Assembly (NCBI GenBank): GCA_902781515.1
Contig: CACZJU010000021.1
Location: 1-46,215 of the forward strand
Direction: 5' to 3'
Origin: an uncultured Bacteroidales bacterium
Lineage (GTDB): Bacteria; Bacteroidota; Bacteroidia; Bacteroidales; Bacteroidaceae
Length of the DNA stretch: 46,215 bases
Position numbers and translations under genes: made by a program. The notes under the pieces were generated by a model. The model ran no database searches. It was not told where the DNA came from and saw only the letters and a program-made list of their open reading frames with translations. Below are positions 25,978-36,419 of the stretch, in pieces (the stretch's first letter is position 1; each line of letters begins with the position of its first letter).

Positions 25978-28900
25978 TTATAGTCCGCGGCCGTGGCAGT
26001 TCTTGAATTTCTTGCCAGAGCCACAAGGACAAGGATCATTGCGTCCTGGCAATTTCTCTGCCACAATAGGCTGAACGGGGCCTTGCTGTTCTCGAGTATC
26101 ACGAGCTGCAGCTGCACGCTGTGCAGGATCCGTCAAGTCTGTACGACTTTCAGTATACTGAGGACGCTGACGAGGAGCCTGCTGTGCAGGAGCCTGTGTC
26201 ATCTCAACGTCAACATCTGGCACCTGTCCACGCATCAAAACACTAACAGTTTTATTATTGATACGATTTACCATATCGTCGAACAATTTCACGCTCTCCA
26301 ATTTAAAGATGAGCAGAGGATCTTTCTGTTCGTACGAGGCATTCTGCACCGAGTGCTTCAATTCGTCAAGCAAACGTAAATTCTCCTTCCAAGCCTCATC
26401 TATTGTATGCAGAAGAATTGCCTTTTCAAAAGCCTTTACCAATGCCTGAGACTGTGTCTCATAGGCTTCTTTCATGCCAACTGTTATCTGATAAACATGA
26501 CGTCCATCCATAACTGGAACACGAATATTCTCGAACTGCTGTCCCTGAGGACTTTCATAGATGCGCTTAATAACCTTATTCGCATTAGCTGCCATGAGGT
26601 TAGTCTTCTCCTTGAAGCGGTCCATTACCTTCTGATATACCTCTTCGGCTACATCATCAAGTTTGTTGCCCTCTAAACGATCCTGAGTTATTGGGAATTC
26701 CATAGCAAATACTTCAAGGAAACGTTCACGACAACCCACGAAATCGTTGTTTTCAAGAATATTGCACACGCGATCCCATATCATATCAGCTATGTCCATT
26801 CCGATACGTTCACCCATCAAAGCATGACGACGCTTCTCGTAAATGACTGTACGCTGCTTGTTCATGACATCATCGTACTCCAACAAACGTTTTCGTACAC
26901 CGAAATGATTTTCTTCCACCTTCTTCTGGGCTCGTTCGATACTGCTCGAAATCATAGGATGTTCTATCATATCGCCATCCTCAAAGCCCAAACGGTCCAT
27001 AACCTTGGCAATACGTTCAGAGGCGAAGAGTCGCATCAGTTTATCCTCTAGCGAAACGTAGAAGACAGAACTTCCTGGGTCTCCCTGACGTCCTGAACGA
27101 CCACGCAACTGACGGTCAACACGACGACTCTCGTGACGCTCCGTACCGATAATAGCCAGACCACCTGCCTGACGAACGGGTTCGCTCAACTTGATATCGG
27201 TACCACGACCAGCCATATTGGTGGCAATGGTAACGGCACCCAACATACGCTCTTCTGTCTTCACGAGACCAGCAGCATCGCGAGGTTCCCGCTTCTCCTT
27301 CTTGGCAGCTTCTTCCTCGAGGCGTGTCTGGTAGTTGACGGCTGCACTCTTCTCACAGAAACCACGGCCATCCGTTGCTATATAAGCATTGCCCAATGCA
27401 CTCTGACCTGCCAGTGCCACAATGTCGGCCTCCTTCTGGTGGAGTTTGGCATTCAACACCTGATGAGGTATCTTACGCATCTGCAGCATCTTCGACAACA
27501 TTTCACTGATTTCCACGCTCGTAGTACCTACCAGTGTGGGACGTCCGCTGGTACGCATCTGCTCAACCTCCTGAATGACAGCCTTGTACTTCTCACGCTG
27601 CGTCTTATAAACGCGATCGTCCATATCGTTACGGGCAATGGGACGATTAGTAGGAATTTCCACAACATCCAATTTGTAGATGTTCCAGAATTCGCCAGCC
27701 TCGGTAATAGCAGTACCTGTCATACCCGCTAACTTGTGATACATACGGAAATAGTTCTGCAGGGTAATGGTGGCAAATGTCTGCGTAGCAGCCTGAATTT
27801 GAACATGTTCCTTGGCTTCCACAGCCTGATGCAGTCCGTCGCTCCAACGACGTCCTTCCATAATACGGCCAGTCTGTTCATCAACAATCTTAACCTCACC
27901 GTCTATGATGACATATTCCTCATTGAGATTAAACATCGCATAAGCCTTCAACAACTGCTGAATGGTATGCATACGTTCGCTCTTGATTGCATATTCGGTA
28001 TAAAGTTGGTCCTTCTTCTCCAGTCTTTCCTCTTCGGGCAGATTGTCGATTTCTGCCATCTGCATAGCCAAATCCGGCAGCACGAACAAATCTGCATCAT
28101 TGACTTCCTTTGCCAACCATGCGTGTCCTTTATCGGTAAGATCTGCACTATTCTGTTTCTCATCAACAACAAAATATAAGGGTTCAATACACTCTGGCAT
28201 ACGCTTGTTGTTGTTCTCCATATAGATTTCCTCTGTAGCCAGCATGCCAGATTTGATACCAGGCTCGGACAGGAACTTGATGAGAGGCTTGTTCTTGGGT
28301 AAGGCCTTATGGCTACGATATAGAGCCAAGAAGCCTTGTGCAAGCATTTCCTTATCATTGGTTTCCTGGCCTCTGGCTATCAGATTCTTAGCCTCAGCAA
28401 GATACTGAGTGGCAAGTTGACGCTGTACACCTACAAGTTTTTCGACAAGAGGCTGATATTGCTCGAACTGTTGGTCATCGCCCTTGGGCACAGGGCCTGA
28501 TATAATGAGAGGGGTACGCGCATCATCAATAAGTACTGAGTCAACCTCATCGACAATGGCATAGTTGTGAGCACGCTGCACGAGGTCAGCAGGATCAGTT
28601 GCCATATTGTCACGCAGATAGTCGAAACCGAACTCGTTGTTCGTACCAAAGGTAATGTCTGCCAGATATGCTTTGCGACGCGCCTCACTATTAGGCTGAT
28701 GCTTGTCGATACAATCCACACTTAGACCATGGAACATATAAAGTGGTCCCATCCACTCAGAGTCACGCTTGGCCAGATAGTCGTTGACGGTAACCACATG
28801 TACGCCATTACCAGTTAAAGCATTCAAGAATACAGGAAGCGTAGCCACCAATGTCTTACCTTCACCCGTAGCCATCTCTGCAATCTTACCCTGATGCAGT

Positions 28901-29442
28901 ACCGTTCCACCGAAAAGCTGAACATCGTAGTGAATCATATTCCACTCAGTCTCGTTACCACCAGCAACCCAATGATTATGGTAAATGGCTTTGTCACCTT
29001 CAATATCCACAAAGTCGTGACGTGCTGCAAGTTCACGATCGAAGTCGGTTGCAGTAACCTCAATATTCTCATTATTTGTGAAACGTTCTGCAGTACTTTT
29101 CACAATGGCAAAGGCTATAGGACGGACCTCTTCCAGAGCCTTTTCAAGCACATCAAGCACTTCCTTCTCCAACTTATCGATTTGTGCAAAGATGGGAGCA
29201 CGGTCCTGCAATTCTGTTTCTTCAATCTTAGCCTTTAAGTCTGCTATTTGTTGACGCAATTCTGCTGGTGCTTGTTGCACCTGGTTCTTAATCTCTTGTG
29301 AACGGGCACGAAGTTCATCGTTCGACAATGCTTGAATCTCAGGATATATGGCCTTAACCTGTTCTACCAAAGGCTGTATGGCCTTCATATCACGTTGAGC
29401 TTTGTTACCAAAGATACTACTTAAAAAATCTATAAATTTCAT
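25978..29442 (-). CDS. secA: preprotein translocase ATPase SecA
   Basis: Motor that drives unfolded proteins through SecYEG. 1154 residues. Walker A GEGKT is at 193-197 (about 88 residues later than in E. coli, because of a coiled-coil-rich insertion near residues 40-105, a known Bacteroidetes trait). Walker B region reads [19 protein letters not shown]. The helicase C part includes [12 protein letters not shown] and [16 protein letters not shown]. The C-terminal zinc-binding tail is [13 protein letters not shown]. Terminal residues are preceded by a Gln/Ala/Pro-rich linker. Gene spacing is 35 bases from the phosphatase-like gene and about 47 to the small acidic gene (14 if an upstream TTG is used). 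Confidence 0.98.
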   Translation of the reverse strand: MKFIDFLSSIFGNKAQRDMKAIQPLVEQVKAIYPEIQALSNDELRARSQEIKNQVQQAPAELRQQIADLKAKIEETELQDRAPIFAQIDKLEKEVLDVLEKALEEVRPIAFAIVKSTAERFTNNENIEVTATDFDRELAARHDFVDIEGDKAIYHNHWVAGGNETEWNMIHYDVQLFGGTVLHQGKIAEMATGEGKTLVATLPVFLNALTGNGVHVVTVNDYLAKRDSEWMGPLYMFHGLSVDCIDKHQPNSEARRKAYLADITFGTNNEFGFDYLRDNMATDPADLVQRAHNYAIVDEVDSVLIDDARTPLIISGPVPKGDDQQFEQYQPLVEKLVGVQRQLATQYLAEAKNLIARGQETNDKEMLAQGFLALYRSHKALPKNKPLIKFLSEPGIKSGMLATEEIYMENNNKRMPECIEPLYFVVDEKQNSADLTDKGHAWLAKEVNDADLFVLPDLAMQMAEIDNLPEEERLEKKDQLYTEYAIKSERMHTIQQLLKAYAMFNLNEEYVIIDGEVKIVDEQTGRIMEGRRWSDGLHQAVEAKEHVQIQAATQTFATITLQNYFRMYHKLAGMTGTAITEAGEFWNIYKLDVVEIPTNRPIARNDMDDRVYKTQREKYKAVIQEVEQMRTSGRPTLVGTTSVEISEMLSKMLQMRKIPHQVLNAKLHQKEADIVALAGQSALGNAYIATDGRGFCEKSAAVNYQTRLEEEAAKKEKREPRDAAGLVKTEERMLGAVTIATNMAGRGTDIKLSEPVRQAGGLAIIGTERHESRRVDRQLRGRSGRQGDPGSSVFYVSLEDKLMRLFASERIAKVMDRLGFEDGDMIEHPMISSSIERAQKKVEENHFGVRKRLLEYDDVMNKQRTVIYEKRRHALMGERIGMDIADMIWDRVCNILENNDFVGCRERFLEVFAMEFPITQDRLEGNKLDDVAEEVYQKVMDRFKEKTNLMAANANKVIKRIYESPQGQQFENIRVPVMDGRHVYQITVGMKEAYETQSQALVKAFEKAILLHTIDEAWKENLRLLDELKHSVQNASYEQKDPLLIFKLESVKLFDDMVNRINNKTVSVLMRGQVPDVDVEMTQAPAQQAPRQRPQYTESRTDLTDPAQRAAAARDTREQQGPVQPIVAEKLPGRNDPCPCGSGKKFKNCHGRGL

Positions 29443-29454
29443 TCTATGTTATAT

Positions 29455-29478
29455 TTTCAATTATCAATTTTCAATTAT
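29455..29478. repeat. TCAATT short tandem repeat before secA
   Basis: TTTTCAATTATCAATTTTCAA with a period of about 7-8 bases fills the gap between the phosphatase-like gene and secA. It is nearly identical to the block at 3287-3310 downstream of rpsA. Confidence 0.6.
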
Positions 29479-31070
29479 CACCTAATTCCTGTTAATGGGG
29501 CTACAGAACAAGCATTCGGAGCGCGGATACGCATACATCGAGCCAAAGTAGGTGCGATACGGTCAACTGTAACAGGTTGTTCCACAACCTCTGGCTGTAT
29601 GGATAGTCCGTAGAAATAGAGCGGAAAACCCATGTATGACTCCCGGTGGTGTAAGCGTTCACCCATTTGGTCATTTATAAGAATCCATCCCGGTGACACT
29701 TGAATAAATATGTCTCCAGAACAACGTGGGTTGTAGGCATTACGAAGGTTACGAATACCAGGCGTCCAAGCCCCCTGAGCCAATCGCTGAGAAGTATAAA
29801 CGTCGCGCACCCCACTCAGTTGTATTAGGAAATCGGCACTTCGCTCAAGCAACTCACTAAGATTGATATTTTTCTTTTCGATACCCTTGAGGTCGAAGTA
29901 TAACTGGTTGCCCATGCAAGCCTCAACATACTGTCCCTGTCCATATACGGCTGACAAATACATATTGAGCAACAGTTGGGCACGGGTGATATTGAACTCA
30001 CCAGAAGGAATACGATATCGAGACAAATTTTGACTTATCTGTTCAGAATCGCTGTAGCCAGTACTTGTAACCACGAAGAGAACACGCTGACGACCGACCT
30101 TTTTCTCCACCATATCAATAAGGTGTCCCAATTGCTCGTCGAGTCGGACATAAGTATCCTGCATCTCCATGGGATATTCGCCAACTGTCTTATGATCTAG
30201 ATTCCCCGCATAGTAAACAACACTAAGAAAGTCGGTAATGGGATCTACACCCATCAAAGTATTCTGCAAACAATGGCTTACAAAATCATTAACTTCATCA
30301 TTTACAAGAGCACTGGCCTTAAACTCACGGAAGCGACGATCACCCTTGAACTGATGACGAAATGGTTTCTTCATACCACCAGATACGAAGTAGTTGAACT
30401 GACCGACAAGGTCGTTCAGAGGTTCCCAGGAGAGTGTGTTTATTTTACTTGCAGCATGGTCGCTGTTATTATAATACGACAGCCAATTAGGCTGGGCATC
30501 ATAATAACTGGTTGTGCACCATTGTCCTGTTTCATCGTCAATCCAGAAAGCGGCATCACCTGCATGGCCTGCGGCAAAGAGTGCTGCATCATTGTTGGGA
30601 GCGATACTATATACCAGCGCCTTACCATCAGTAGCAACCTTGAGTTCGTCAGATATGGTAGTGACACCAAGATTTACTGGAGAAACCTGTTCTTGCGTAA
30701 AATGTCCAGTCTGACTTTTATCGGCAATGCAAGACACAGTATGCAATGTCGCACGATCGAGCCATCGCTCACCTACTATACCATTTTCATAAGGCGTGGA
30801 ACCAGTCATCAAGGCAGCAACGGCTGAAGCACGATCCGGAGTGGCAAAAGGATATTCAGCCTGGCTGTAGGCACGACCTTGTTCCATCAGCCGTCGGAAA
30901 CCGCCCTCACCATATAAAGGCGAAAATGCTTCAAGATAGTCGGTACGCAACTGATCGATAACCACATTCACCACAAGGCGAGGCACCTCGGGAGCAGACT
31001 GCGCCTCTGTGCCCATTACAGGCATCATCAGCAACAGCGTAGCAAGTAGTTTGTGTTGTCGAGTAGTCAT
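29478..31070 (-). CDS. alkaline-phosphatase-like secreted protein, likely catalytically dead
   Basis: 530 residues with a signal peptide (1-23) and an alkaline phosphatase/PafA-type fold: VVNVVIDQLRTDYLEAF near 33-49, MTGSTPYENGIVGE near 88-101, AALFAAGHAGDAAFWIDDE near 162-180, MQDTYVRLDEQL near 303-314. The expected metal ligands seem absent. Where PafA-like enzymes have a D-x3-H pair (for example STDYVGH) this has GNLDHK, with N290 and K294; where they have TADHG this has TSTGY (T337, G338); the KDR-type catalytic segment reads PNND; and the late histidine of the HVP phrase is replaced in MGFP. It may be a binding or regulatory pseudoenzyme. The start ATG overlaps the stop of the Lnb-like gene (ATGA). 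Confidence 0.85.
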   Translation of the reverse strand: MTTRQHKLLATLLLMMPVMGTEAQSAPEVPRLVVNVVIDQLRTDYLEAFSPLYGEGGFRRLMEQGRAYSQAEYPFATPDRASAVAALMTGSTPYENGIVGERWLDRATLHTVSCIADKSQTGHFTQEQVSPVNLGVTTISDELKVATDGKALVYSIAPNNDAALFAAGHAGDAAFWIDDETGQWCTTSYYDAQPNWLSYYNNSDHAASKINTLSWEPLNDLVGQFNYFVSGGMKKPFRHQFKGDRRFREFKASALVNDEVNDFVSHCLQNTLMGVDPITDFLSVVYYAGNLDHKTVGEYPMEMQDTYVRLDEQLGHLIDMVEKKVGRQRVLFVVTSTGYSDSEQISQNLSRYRIPSGEFNITRAQLLLNMYLSAVYGQGQYVEACMGNQLYFDLKGIEKKNINLSELLERSADFLIQLSGVRDVYTSQRLAQGAWTPGIRNLRNAYNPRCSGDIFIQVSPGWILINDQMGERLHHRESYMGFPLYFYGLSIQPEVVEQPVTVDRIAPTLARCMRIRAPNACSVAPLTGIR

Positions 31071-32245
31071 CGGCGATATCTTATATAGTAACTAATAGGT
31101 CGTGTCAACAAAACTAATGCCAAAGGCAGTGTAAGTGTACTGAAATCTTGTGGCAACCACTTAAAAAACAATACGAATAGACCCAACCATAGCAGATTCC
31201 CATAGTGATATGGACACTGACAACGATTGCGTGCACACTTCACAACCCATGGAACAAAAAATAGAGGCAGCGGATTGAACAGCCATACTTGCCAGTTTGA
31301 GTTAACAGTGGGATGCTGCGAGAATAAGAACATAAAGCAGAGAAACAAACCCGCAACACCTTGAAGAGACATCAGCACAATATCCACTCCCCACCATTGA
31401 CGTTTTGTGATAAATTCCACCAGCGCTATCACGATAGCTAACACTAATAGTGACCATCCAACCACAACAGGTGTCAGCATATAATGCTCGCCATAGCTCT
31501 GTACAGATTTTGCTGCCAAAAGAGTTTCGCGTCCTAATACCAATGGACGGCGATTATCAAGCGTGTCATAAATCATTGCCTCATCGAAGTATGCCATAAG
31601 TTGTTCGGGTAGGAATTGCATTGCCCGGTCGTCAAGTAATGTATCACAAGCCGAGCCCAACAATATATCATTACCCTGTTCGCTCCACTCATAACCATCT
31701 GTATACTGATGCAACATTTGACGGTATGTCATTCGATATGGAGCCTCGGCATACACAATACGACCATCTAAAGATTGCTCCACCATGTCGCGAGTTCTTG
31801 TCGTACAATTATTTTGCAGGAAGTTATATCGATACGTCTTATTCTCGGGCTCGGCATTCACTATAAGATTGTGAACAAGACGCAAGGCCTCACGAGTAGT
31901 CAGATTCAAAGGCTGACCAACAACCTCAGAACCTCGACGAGCATATTCCTCTATAAAAAGACCAAAAGGATAGTACATCACCTCATAATCACACTCACCC
32001 AAAACAAAACGCCACGCAAAATGAGGTGTATTAAAGTCGAAAACACCATAGTTAAAAACAATGTCAAGGTCAGTAGTAGCATCCTCTACCCTCAGTGCAG
32101 TATGACCATAAAGTTGATATACTTCAGTACCAGGTGAACATGTAAGCAACGACACGCGCAAACTGTCACCCAACTGTTGGGCAACAGATGTGGAGCTTAA
32201 TAGCATCATCCACATAGCTAAAACGCATCTAATCAGTCGTTTCAT
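31067..32245 (-). CDS. DUF4105 / Lnb-type membrane protein, putative lipoprotein N-acyltransferase
   Basis: 392 residues: signal or anchor segment at 1-22, a papain-like N-terminal periplasmic domain (DUF4105, now linked to Lnb) and about four membrane helices from residue 270 to 385. The likely catalytic residues are in GHTALR (His48) and NNCTTR (Cys147), the conserved His and Cys of the family. Lnb proteins transfer an acyl chain from one position of a diacyl lipoprotein to its N-terminus, making the lyso form; this is known from Gram-positive work and later from Bacteroidetes. The start is taken at ATG 32245 (MKRLIRCVLA), with ATG 32254 an alternative. It is translationally coupled to the phosphatase-like gene. 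Confidence 0.8.
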   Translation of the reverse strand: MKRLIRCVLAMWMMLLSSTSVAQQLGDSLRVSLLTCSPGTEVYQLYGHTALRVEDATTDLDIVFNYGVFDFNTPHFAWRFVLGECDYEVMYYPFGLFIEEYARRGSEVVGQPLNLTTREALRLVHNLIVNAEPENKTYRYNFLQNNCTTRTRDMVEQSLDGRIVYAEAPYRMTYRQMLHQYTDGYEWSEQGNDILLGSACDTLLDDRAMQFLPEQLMAYFDEAMIYDTLDNRRPLVLGRETLLAAKSVQSYGEHYMLTPVVVGWSLLVLAIVIALVEFITKRQWWGVDIVLMSLQGVAGLFLCFMFLFSQHPTVNSNWQVWLFNPLPLFFVPWVVKCARNRCQCPYHYGNLLWLGLFVLFFKWLPQDFSTLTLPLALVLLTRPISYYIRYRR

Positions 32246-32292
32246 AATATTCATTATTATATACACGCGAGCATACACGCGCAAATTGCCTG

Positions 32293-32300
32293 CAAATATA
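32293..32300 (-). promoter_or_regulatory. -7 box of the Lnb-like gene
   Basis: TATATTTG on the minus strand, 48 bases before the start at 32245. The upstream -33 place has only a weak ATTG. It diverges from the coaX promoter 43 bases away. Confidence 0.5.
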
Positions 32301-32342
32301 CAAAAAAATTTGTTACCAATAATATAAATCGATAGTTTTTCG

Positions 32343-32350
32343 TAACTTTG
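32343..32350 (+). promoter_or_regulatory. -7 box of the coaX operon
   Basis: TAACTTTG lies 8 bases before the coaX ATG, so the mRNA would have almost no leader. The closest TTTG (32309-32312) is 30 bases upstream, too far for a normal spacing. Confidence 0.5.
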
Positions 32351-32357
32351 TCCTCCG

Positions 32358-33080
32358 ATGACGAACTTAATAATAGACATAGGGAACACAAGGTCGAAAC
32401 TGTTTGCCTTCAACGGCAATCAGTTAATTGACCATATTGTATGCAGCGATAGTTTATCAGAAATAATCCATTTCATCGAGAAAAACGAGTGCAAACAAGG
32501 CATACTTTCCACAACTGCCAAACTCACGCTGAAGGCGGAACATCAAATCAACGGGTTACCATTCGACATATTACGAATGACGGGAAATACGCCAACGCCA
32601 GTCAAAGTGCGATACAAGACACCGAAAACGCTCGGAACTGATCGTTTGGCAGCCATAGTGGCAGCCCAAGACATGAAACCGAGAAGCAACATATTAGTAA
32701 TTGACTGTGGAACCTGTGTTACCTATGACATTTTGGATGCAGAAGGGAATTATTGGGGAGGCAACATATCACCTGGACTCAACATGCGACTCCAGGCAAT
32801 GCATAATCTCACAGCGAAACTACCTTTAGTGACAGCAGACGGAGATTTGCCAGATGTAGGCTATGACACACAAACTGCCATTCGCAGCGGTGCTATATTA
32901 GGGCTTAGACACGAAATAGAAGGCTTCATTAGTCATTTTAAACAGGAATTTACCACTCTTTCAGTTTTTTTAACGGGCGGAGACGCAAAGAAATTGGGTA
33001 TGTCGGAAGAAAGTTGTATCTTTGCAGCCGATTATCTAGTCCCATATGGACTTAACCTGATTCTGAACTACAACAAATGA
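32358..33080 (+). CDS. coaX: type III pantothenate kinase
   Basis: First committed step of coenzyme A synthesis, phosphorylating pantothenate. 240 residues of the ASKHA fold. The phosphate 1 motif IIDIGNTRSK is near residues 5-14, GTDRLAAI comes in the middle, VIDCGTCVTYD near 115-125, and GGNISPGLNMRLQAMH follows with the catalytic region. It is of usual length. It starts the plus-strand run and overlaps the next gene by 4 bases (ATGA), so the two are coupled. Confidence 0.95.
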   Translation: MTNLIIDIGNTRSKLFAFNGNQLIDHIVCSDSLSEIIHFIEKNECKQGILSTTAKLTLKAEHQINGLPFDILRMTGNTPTPVKVRYKTPKTLGTDRLAAIVAAQDMKPRSNILVIDCGTCVTYDILDAEGNYWGGNISPGLNMRLQAMHNLTAKLPLVTADGDLPDVGYDTQTAIRSGAILGLRHEIEGFISHFKQEFTTLSVFLTGGDAKKLGMSEESCIFAADYLVPYGLNLILNYNK

Positions 33081-34393
33081 TTCAAATAAGGAGATTTCTC
33101 ACCATAGCCATTGTTATGCTGACAACCAGTATTGCGTGGGCTCAAAGCAATGGCAGCAATTCTTCGTACTCACGTTTTGGGTTGGGTACGATGAACGACC
33201 AATCACAAGGTTGGAATCGTGGTATGGCAGGCACTGCACAGGGATTGCGTGATGGAGGCCGTCTGAACATGCTAAACCCCGCATCATATGCTGCTATAGA
33301 CTCGTTGGCATTCCTATTTGATGTCGGTATGGGCATACAACAAGTGCATATGAAAGGTAATGGCACGACTGTTAATGCAGTCAATGCATCTTTAGAATAT
33401 GTAAATGCCGGTTTCCGTTTGCATCGTGGTATTGGAATGAGCATCGGCTTTGTACCCTATTCCACTATTGGATACAACTTTTCCAATACTAAACAAGTAG
33501 GATATTCATACACATCGGCACAAGCAATTACTTCAGAAACCACATATTACGGCAATGGAGGCCTGCACGAGATGTATTTGGGTGTTGGATGGAATCCGTT
33601 TGCCAACCTCAGCATTGGTACAAATATCGGCTATGTATGGGGAACATACAGCCACAGTCTTGCACAAACATTCCTTGAAGGCGGAAGCGTTAGTTCTAAT
33701 TTTAATGCACAAAACGAGGTTTGGAACAGCGATATCAAAACATATAAGCTAGATTTTGGCGTACAGTATCCAATAGTGCTGAACAAAAGCAACAAACTGA
33801 CATTGGGAGCCTCAACAAGCATAGGACATACCATCGGCAGTAAAGTAACAATGATACGCTATACCAGTATGGGCGACACATTGGAGAGTCAGGCAAAGAA
33901 AGCTTTTGATATGCCATATACTGTTAGTGCCGGTGCTGCATGGCAGCATAAAGAGAAGGTGACCCTTGCCGCAGATTATTCGATGGAGCATTGGAAAAAC
34001 TGCAAGGTACCCGTATCATTAACCACACCAACATCCAGCAGCATTTTAATTGCAACTGACCAATACAGCAACCGCCACCGTGTAGCATTGGGAGCAGAAT
34101 ATATGCAGAACCCTATCGGACGCCGTTATGGGCAATTGATAAGATACCGTCTGGGAGCTTCTTATACAACACCATACGTAAAAGTAAACGGGGCGGATGG
34201 TCCACGTGAATATAGTGTCACCGCTGGCGTTGCACTACCACTGACAACACGCACACATTCCCTTATCAATGTGACAGCACAATGGCTTCGTCGTGCGCCT
34301 GCCGCCAAAGGTCTTATCAGCGAGAACTACCTCATGCTGCACCTTGGCGTGACCTTCAACGAATCGTGGTTCATGAAGTGGCGATTCCAATAA
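33077..34393 (+). CDS. outer-membrane beta-barrel protein
   Basis: 438 residues with signal peptide (1-22, ending AWAQ) and a sequence of alternating beta strands typical of an outer-membrane barrel. It starts with NSSYSRFGLGTM and a glycine- and asparagine-rich N-terminal segment reading MLNPASYAAIDSLAFLFDVG. Similarity to OmpP1/FadL-type fatty-acid channels is suggestive only (NPA segment early in the mature protein). In Bacteroidales this gene often sits between coaX and lptC; no role is known from that alone. It ends LHLGVTFNESWFMKWRFQ, with a terminal aromatic region. Confidence 0.8.
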   Translation: MIQIRRFLTIAIVMLTTSIAWAQSNGSNSSYSRFGLGTMNDQSQGWNRGMAGTAQGLRDGGRLNMLNPASYAAIDSLAFLFDVGMGIQQVHMKGNGTTVNAVNASLEYVNAGFRLHRGIGMSIGFVPYSTIGYNFSNTKQVGYSYTSAQAITSETTYYGNGGLHEMYLGVGWNPFANLSIGTNIGYVWGTYSHSLAQTFLEGGSVSSNFNAQNEVWNSDIKTYKLDFGVQYPIVLNKSNKLTLGASTSIGHTIGSKVTMIRYTSMGDTLESQAKKAFDMPYTVSAGAAWQHKEKVTLAADYSMEHWKNCKVPVSLTTPTSSSILIATDQYSNRHRVALGAEYMQNPIGRRYGQLIRYRLGASYTTPYVKVNGADGPREYSVTAGVALPLTTRTHSLINVTAQWLRRAPAAKGLISENYLMLHLGVTFNESWFMKWRFQ

Positions 34394-34394
34394 A

Positions 34395-35093
34395 ATGAGA
34401 GAAGAAAGTACATACGGAGATCGAGGAGTGGGAAGTCTTAGATGGCTTTCCCTTTTTCTCATTATCTCATTATCTCAATTTCTCATTTTATCATGTGAGG
34501 ATGAACGTGACAATACGGCAGCAGCGATAGGAGAAAACGACTCAACCGCATTCATGCGTTCGCGAGGCATAAGTTCACTCATCTCGGACTCAGGAATATT
34601 GCGTTACAAGCTTGTAGCCGAGGAGTGGGACATATACACCCATACAAACCCGCCAACGTGGAAATTCATGAAAGGAATGCTAATGGAACGCTTTGATGAA
34701 TCATTCCATATCGACCTGCACGTACAGGCAGATACGGCATACCTTCACGAGCAGCGAACATGGGAATTGCGCGGACGAGTTGTAATCCGAAATATTGAGG
34801 GCACTCTGTTCCGTACAGAGGAACTCTTCTGGGATATGAACCAGCATGAGATGTGGAGTACAAAATACATGCGTATCAAGACCACCGACCAAGAGCTTGA
34901 AGGTACAGATTTCCGTTCCAACGAACAAATGACCGACTACTATGTATCGAACTCCGTTGGAGCATTTCCTGTTAGTGATGTTGATGGCAACAAGAACGAA
35001 GAAGCACCCAAAGATACGGCTGCTGCAGTAGCTGCCACTGAGGCTGCAAATGAAAAGCCACAACGTGCTATGCCTTCGGCACAAAAGAAGTAA
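34395..35093 (+). CDS. lptC: LPS export protein LptC
   Basis: 232 residues. The N-terminus has a membrane anchor or lipoprotein-like signal (FLILSC), encoded partly by an 8-base tandem repeat (34457-34488). The OstA-like beta-jellyroll domain lies at about 60-180: SDSGILRYKLVAEEWDIYTH, then ADTAYLHEQRTWELRGRVVI and LFRTEELFWDMNQHEMWSTK, the strand pattern of LptC. LptC receives LPS from the LptBFG pump and passes it to LptA. The C-terminal tail is Ala/Glu-rich. The start follows the barrel gene by one base. The next gene begins 42 bases later. Confidence 0.85.
   Translation: MREESTYGDRGVGSLRWLSLFLIISLSQFLILSCEDERDNTAAAIGENDSTAFMRSRGISSLISDSGILRYKLVAEEWDIYTHTNPPTWKFMKGMLMERFDESFHIDLHVQADTAYLHEQRTWELRGRVVIRNIEGTLFRTEELFWDMNQHEMWSTKYMRIKTTDQELEGTDFRSNEQMTDYYVSNSVGAFPVSDVDGNKNEEAPKDTAAAVAATEAANEKPQRAMPSAQKK
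34457..34488. repeat. 8-base tandem repeat in the lptC signal region
   Basis: Four consecutive 8-base units: TCTCATTA, TCTCATTA, TCTCAATT, TCTCATTT. They encode part of the hydrophobic signal or anchor. Eight is not a multiple of 3, so gain or loss of one unit would shift the frame. Confidence 0.75.
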
Positions 35094-35135
35094 ATAGGAT
35101 TAAAGATTATTAAGGAATAAGAGTTAATAGTATAG

Positions 35136-36407
35136 ATGTTGATTATAAGTTGCATAATAGTACTTATCTGTTCGGCTTTCTTCTCAGGTATGGAGATAGC
35201 CTTTGTATCATCAAGCAAACTACGCATTGAGATGGATAAAGCCTCAAATGAAGGTCTTACCTCTCGCATTCTTGGTGTATTCTATGCCCATCCCAACAAT
35301 TTCATATCCACACTACTTGTTGGCAACAACATAGCATTGGTTGTATATGGCATATTGATGGCTCGCATCATCGACATCTACATACTGATTCCTATGGGAT
35401 TAGTGGACTACGAGACTTTACGTCTGATAATGCAGACTTTAATCAGCACGTGTATAGTGTTGGTTACTGGTGAATTCCTGCCAAAGACAATATTTCACCT
35501 GAATCCTAACGGCATGATGAATGCCTTTGCCATTCCGGCATACTTATTTTATATTGTGCTCTACCCCATCAGCAAGTTCACCAGTGGTATGTCAAAGGCC
35601 TTCCTTTGGCTAGTGGGAGCGAAAGTTAAGAGCACCAACAATGACAAATCATTCACTAAAGTCGATCTTGACGACCTCATACAGCGCAATATTGACAACG
35701 TAGGCGATGAGGGTGAAATCAACGAAGAGGTAAAGATTTTCCAGAATGCTTTGGAGTTTGCAGAAACCAAGGTACGCGACTGCATAGTGCCTCGTACTGA
35801 AATAGATGCAGTAAGCATAGACACCCCACTCGATACACTGAAGAACGAGTTCATAGAGAGCGGACACTCTAAGATTATTGTTTACCGCGAGGACCTTGAC
35901 GATATTGCAGGTTTTGTCCACTCAAGTGAAATGTTCCGCCTGAAAGCCGGCGAGGATTGGACAAAGAGCATTCGCGAAATACCAATTGTTCCTGAGACAA
36001 TGACGGCACAGCGCCTGATGAAACAATTCATGCAGGAAAAGAAGTCAATGGCGATTGTTGTGGATGAGTTTGGAGGCACATCCGGCATTGTAACCCTTGA
36101 AGACCTTGTGGAAGAGATATTCGGAGAGATTGAGGACGAACACGACAGCAACAAATATGTAGCTAAGGATTTAGGCAATAATGAATATCTTTTGTCGGCT
36201 CGTTTGGAGATTGAAACCATCAACGAACGCTTTGACCTCGACCTTCCAGAAAGCGAGGAATACCTTACATTGGGCGGACTCATTCTTCACGAATACCAGA
36301 GTTTCCCAAAACTTAATGAAGTGGTGAAGTTTGGTTCTTGGGAATTCAAGATTGTGAAGAATACGACAACAAAGATTGAGCTCGTGCGCCTGCGCGTATT
36401 AAAATAA
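35136..36407 (+). CDS. CNNM/CBS-domain membrane protein (hemolysin family)
   Basis: 423 residues. The N-terminal DUF21/CNNM domain has four membrane segments in about the first 160 residues. Two CBS domains follow at about 205-330 (RDCIVPRTEIDAVSID, then AIVVDEFGGTSGIVTLEDLVEEIFGEI). The C-terminal CorC/HlyC domain occupies about 340-423 (RLEIETINERFDLDLP, then YLTLGGLILHEYQSFP). Family members act in magnesium or cobalt handling or as accessory envelope proteins; the gliding-associated GldE belongs here. The substrate cannot be told. It is in the lptC operon by spacing (42 bases). Confidence 0.9.
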   Translation: MLIISCIIVLICSAFFSGMEIAFVSSSKLRIEMDKASNEGLTSRILGVFYAHPNNFISTLLVGNNIALVVYGILMARIIDIYILIPMGLVDYETLRLIMQTLISTCIVLVTGEFLPKTIFHLNPNGMMNAFAIPAYLFYIVLYPISKFTSGMSKAFLWLVGAKVKSTNNDKSFTKVDLDDLIQRNIDNVGDEGEINEEVKIFQNALEFAETKVRDCIVPRTEIDAVSIDTPLDTLKNEFIESGHSKIIVYREDLDDIAGFVHSSEMFRLKAGEDWTKSIREIPIVPETMTAQRLMKQFMQEKKSMAIVVDEFGGTSGIVTLEDLVEEIFGEIEDEHDSNKYVAKDLGNNEYLLSARLEIETINERFDLDLPESEEYLTLGGLILHEYQSFPKLNEVVKFGSWEFKIVKNTTTKIELVRLRVLK

Positions 36408-36419
36408 ATAAGTAATATT

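Noticed and set aside
32309-32350. A complete coaX promoter using TTTG at 32309
   Set aside because: The spacing of 30 bases is far from the usual 19-20; only the -7 box is kept.
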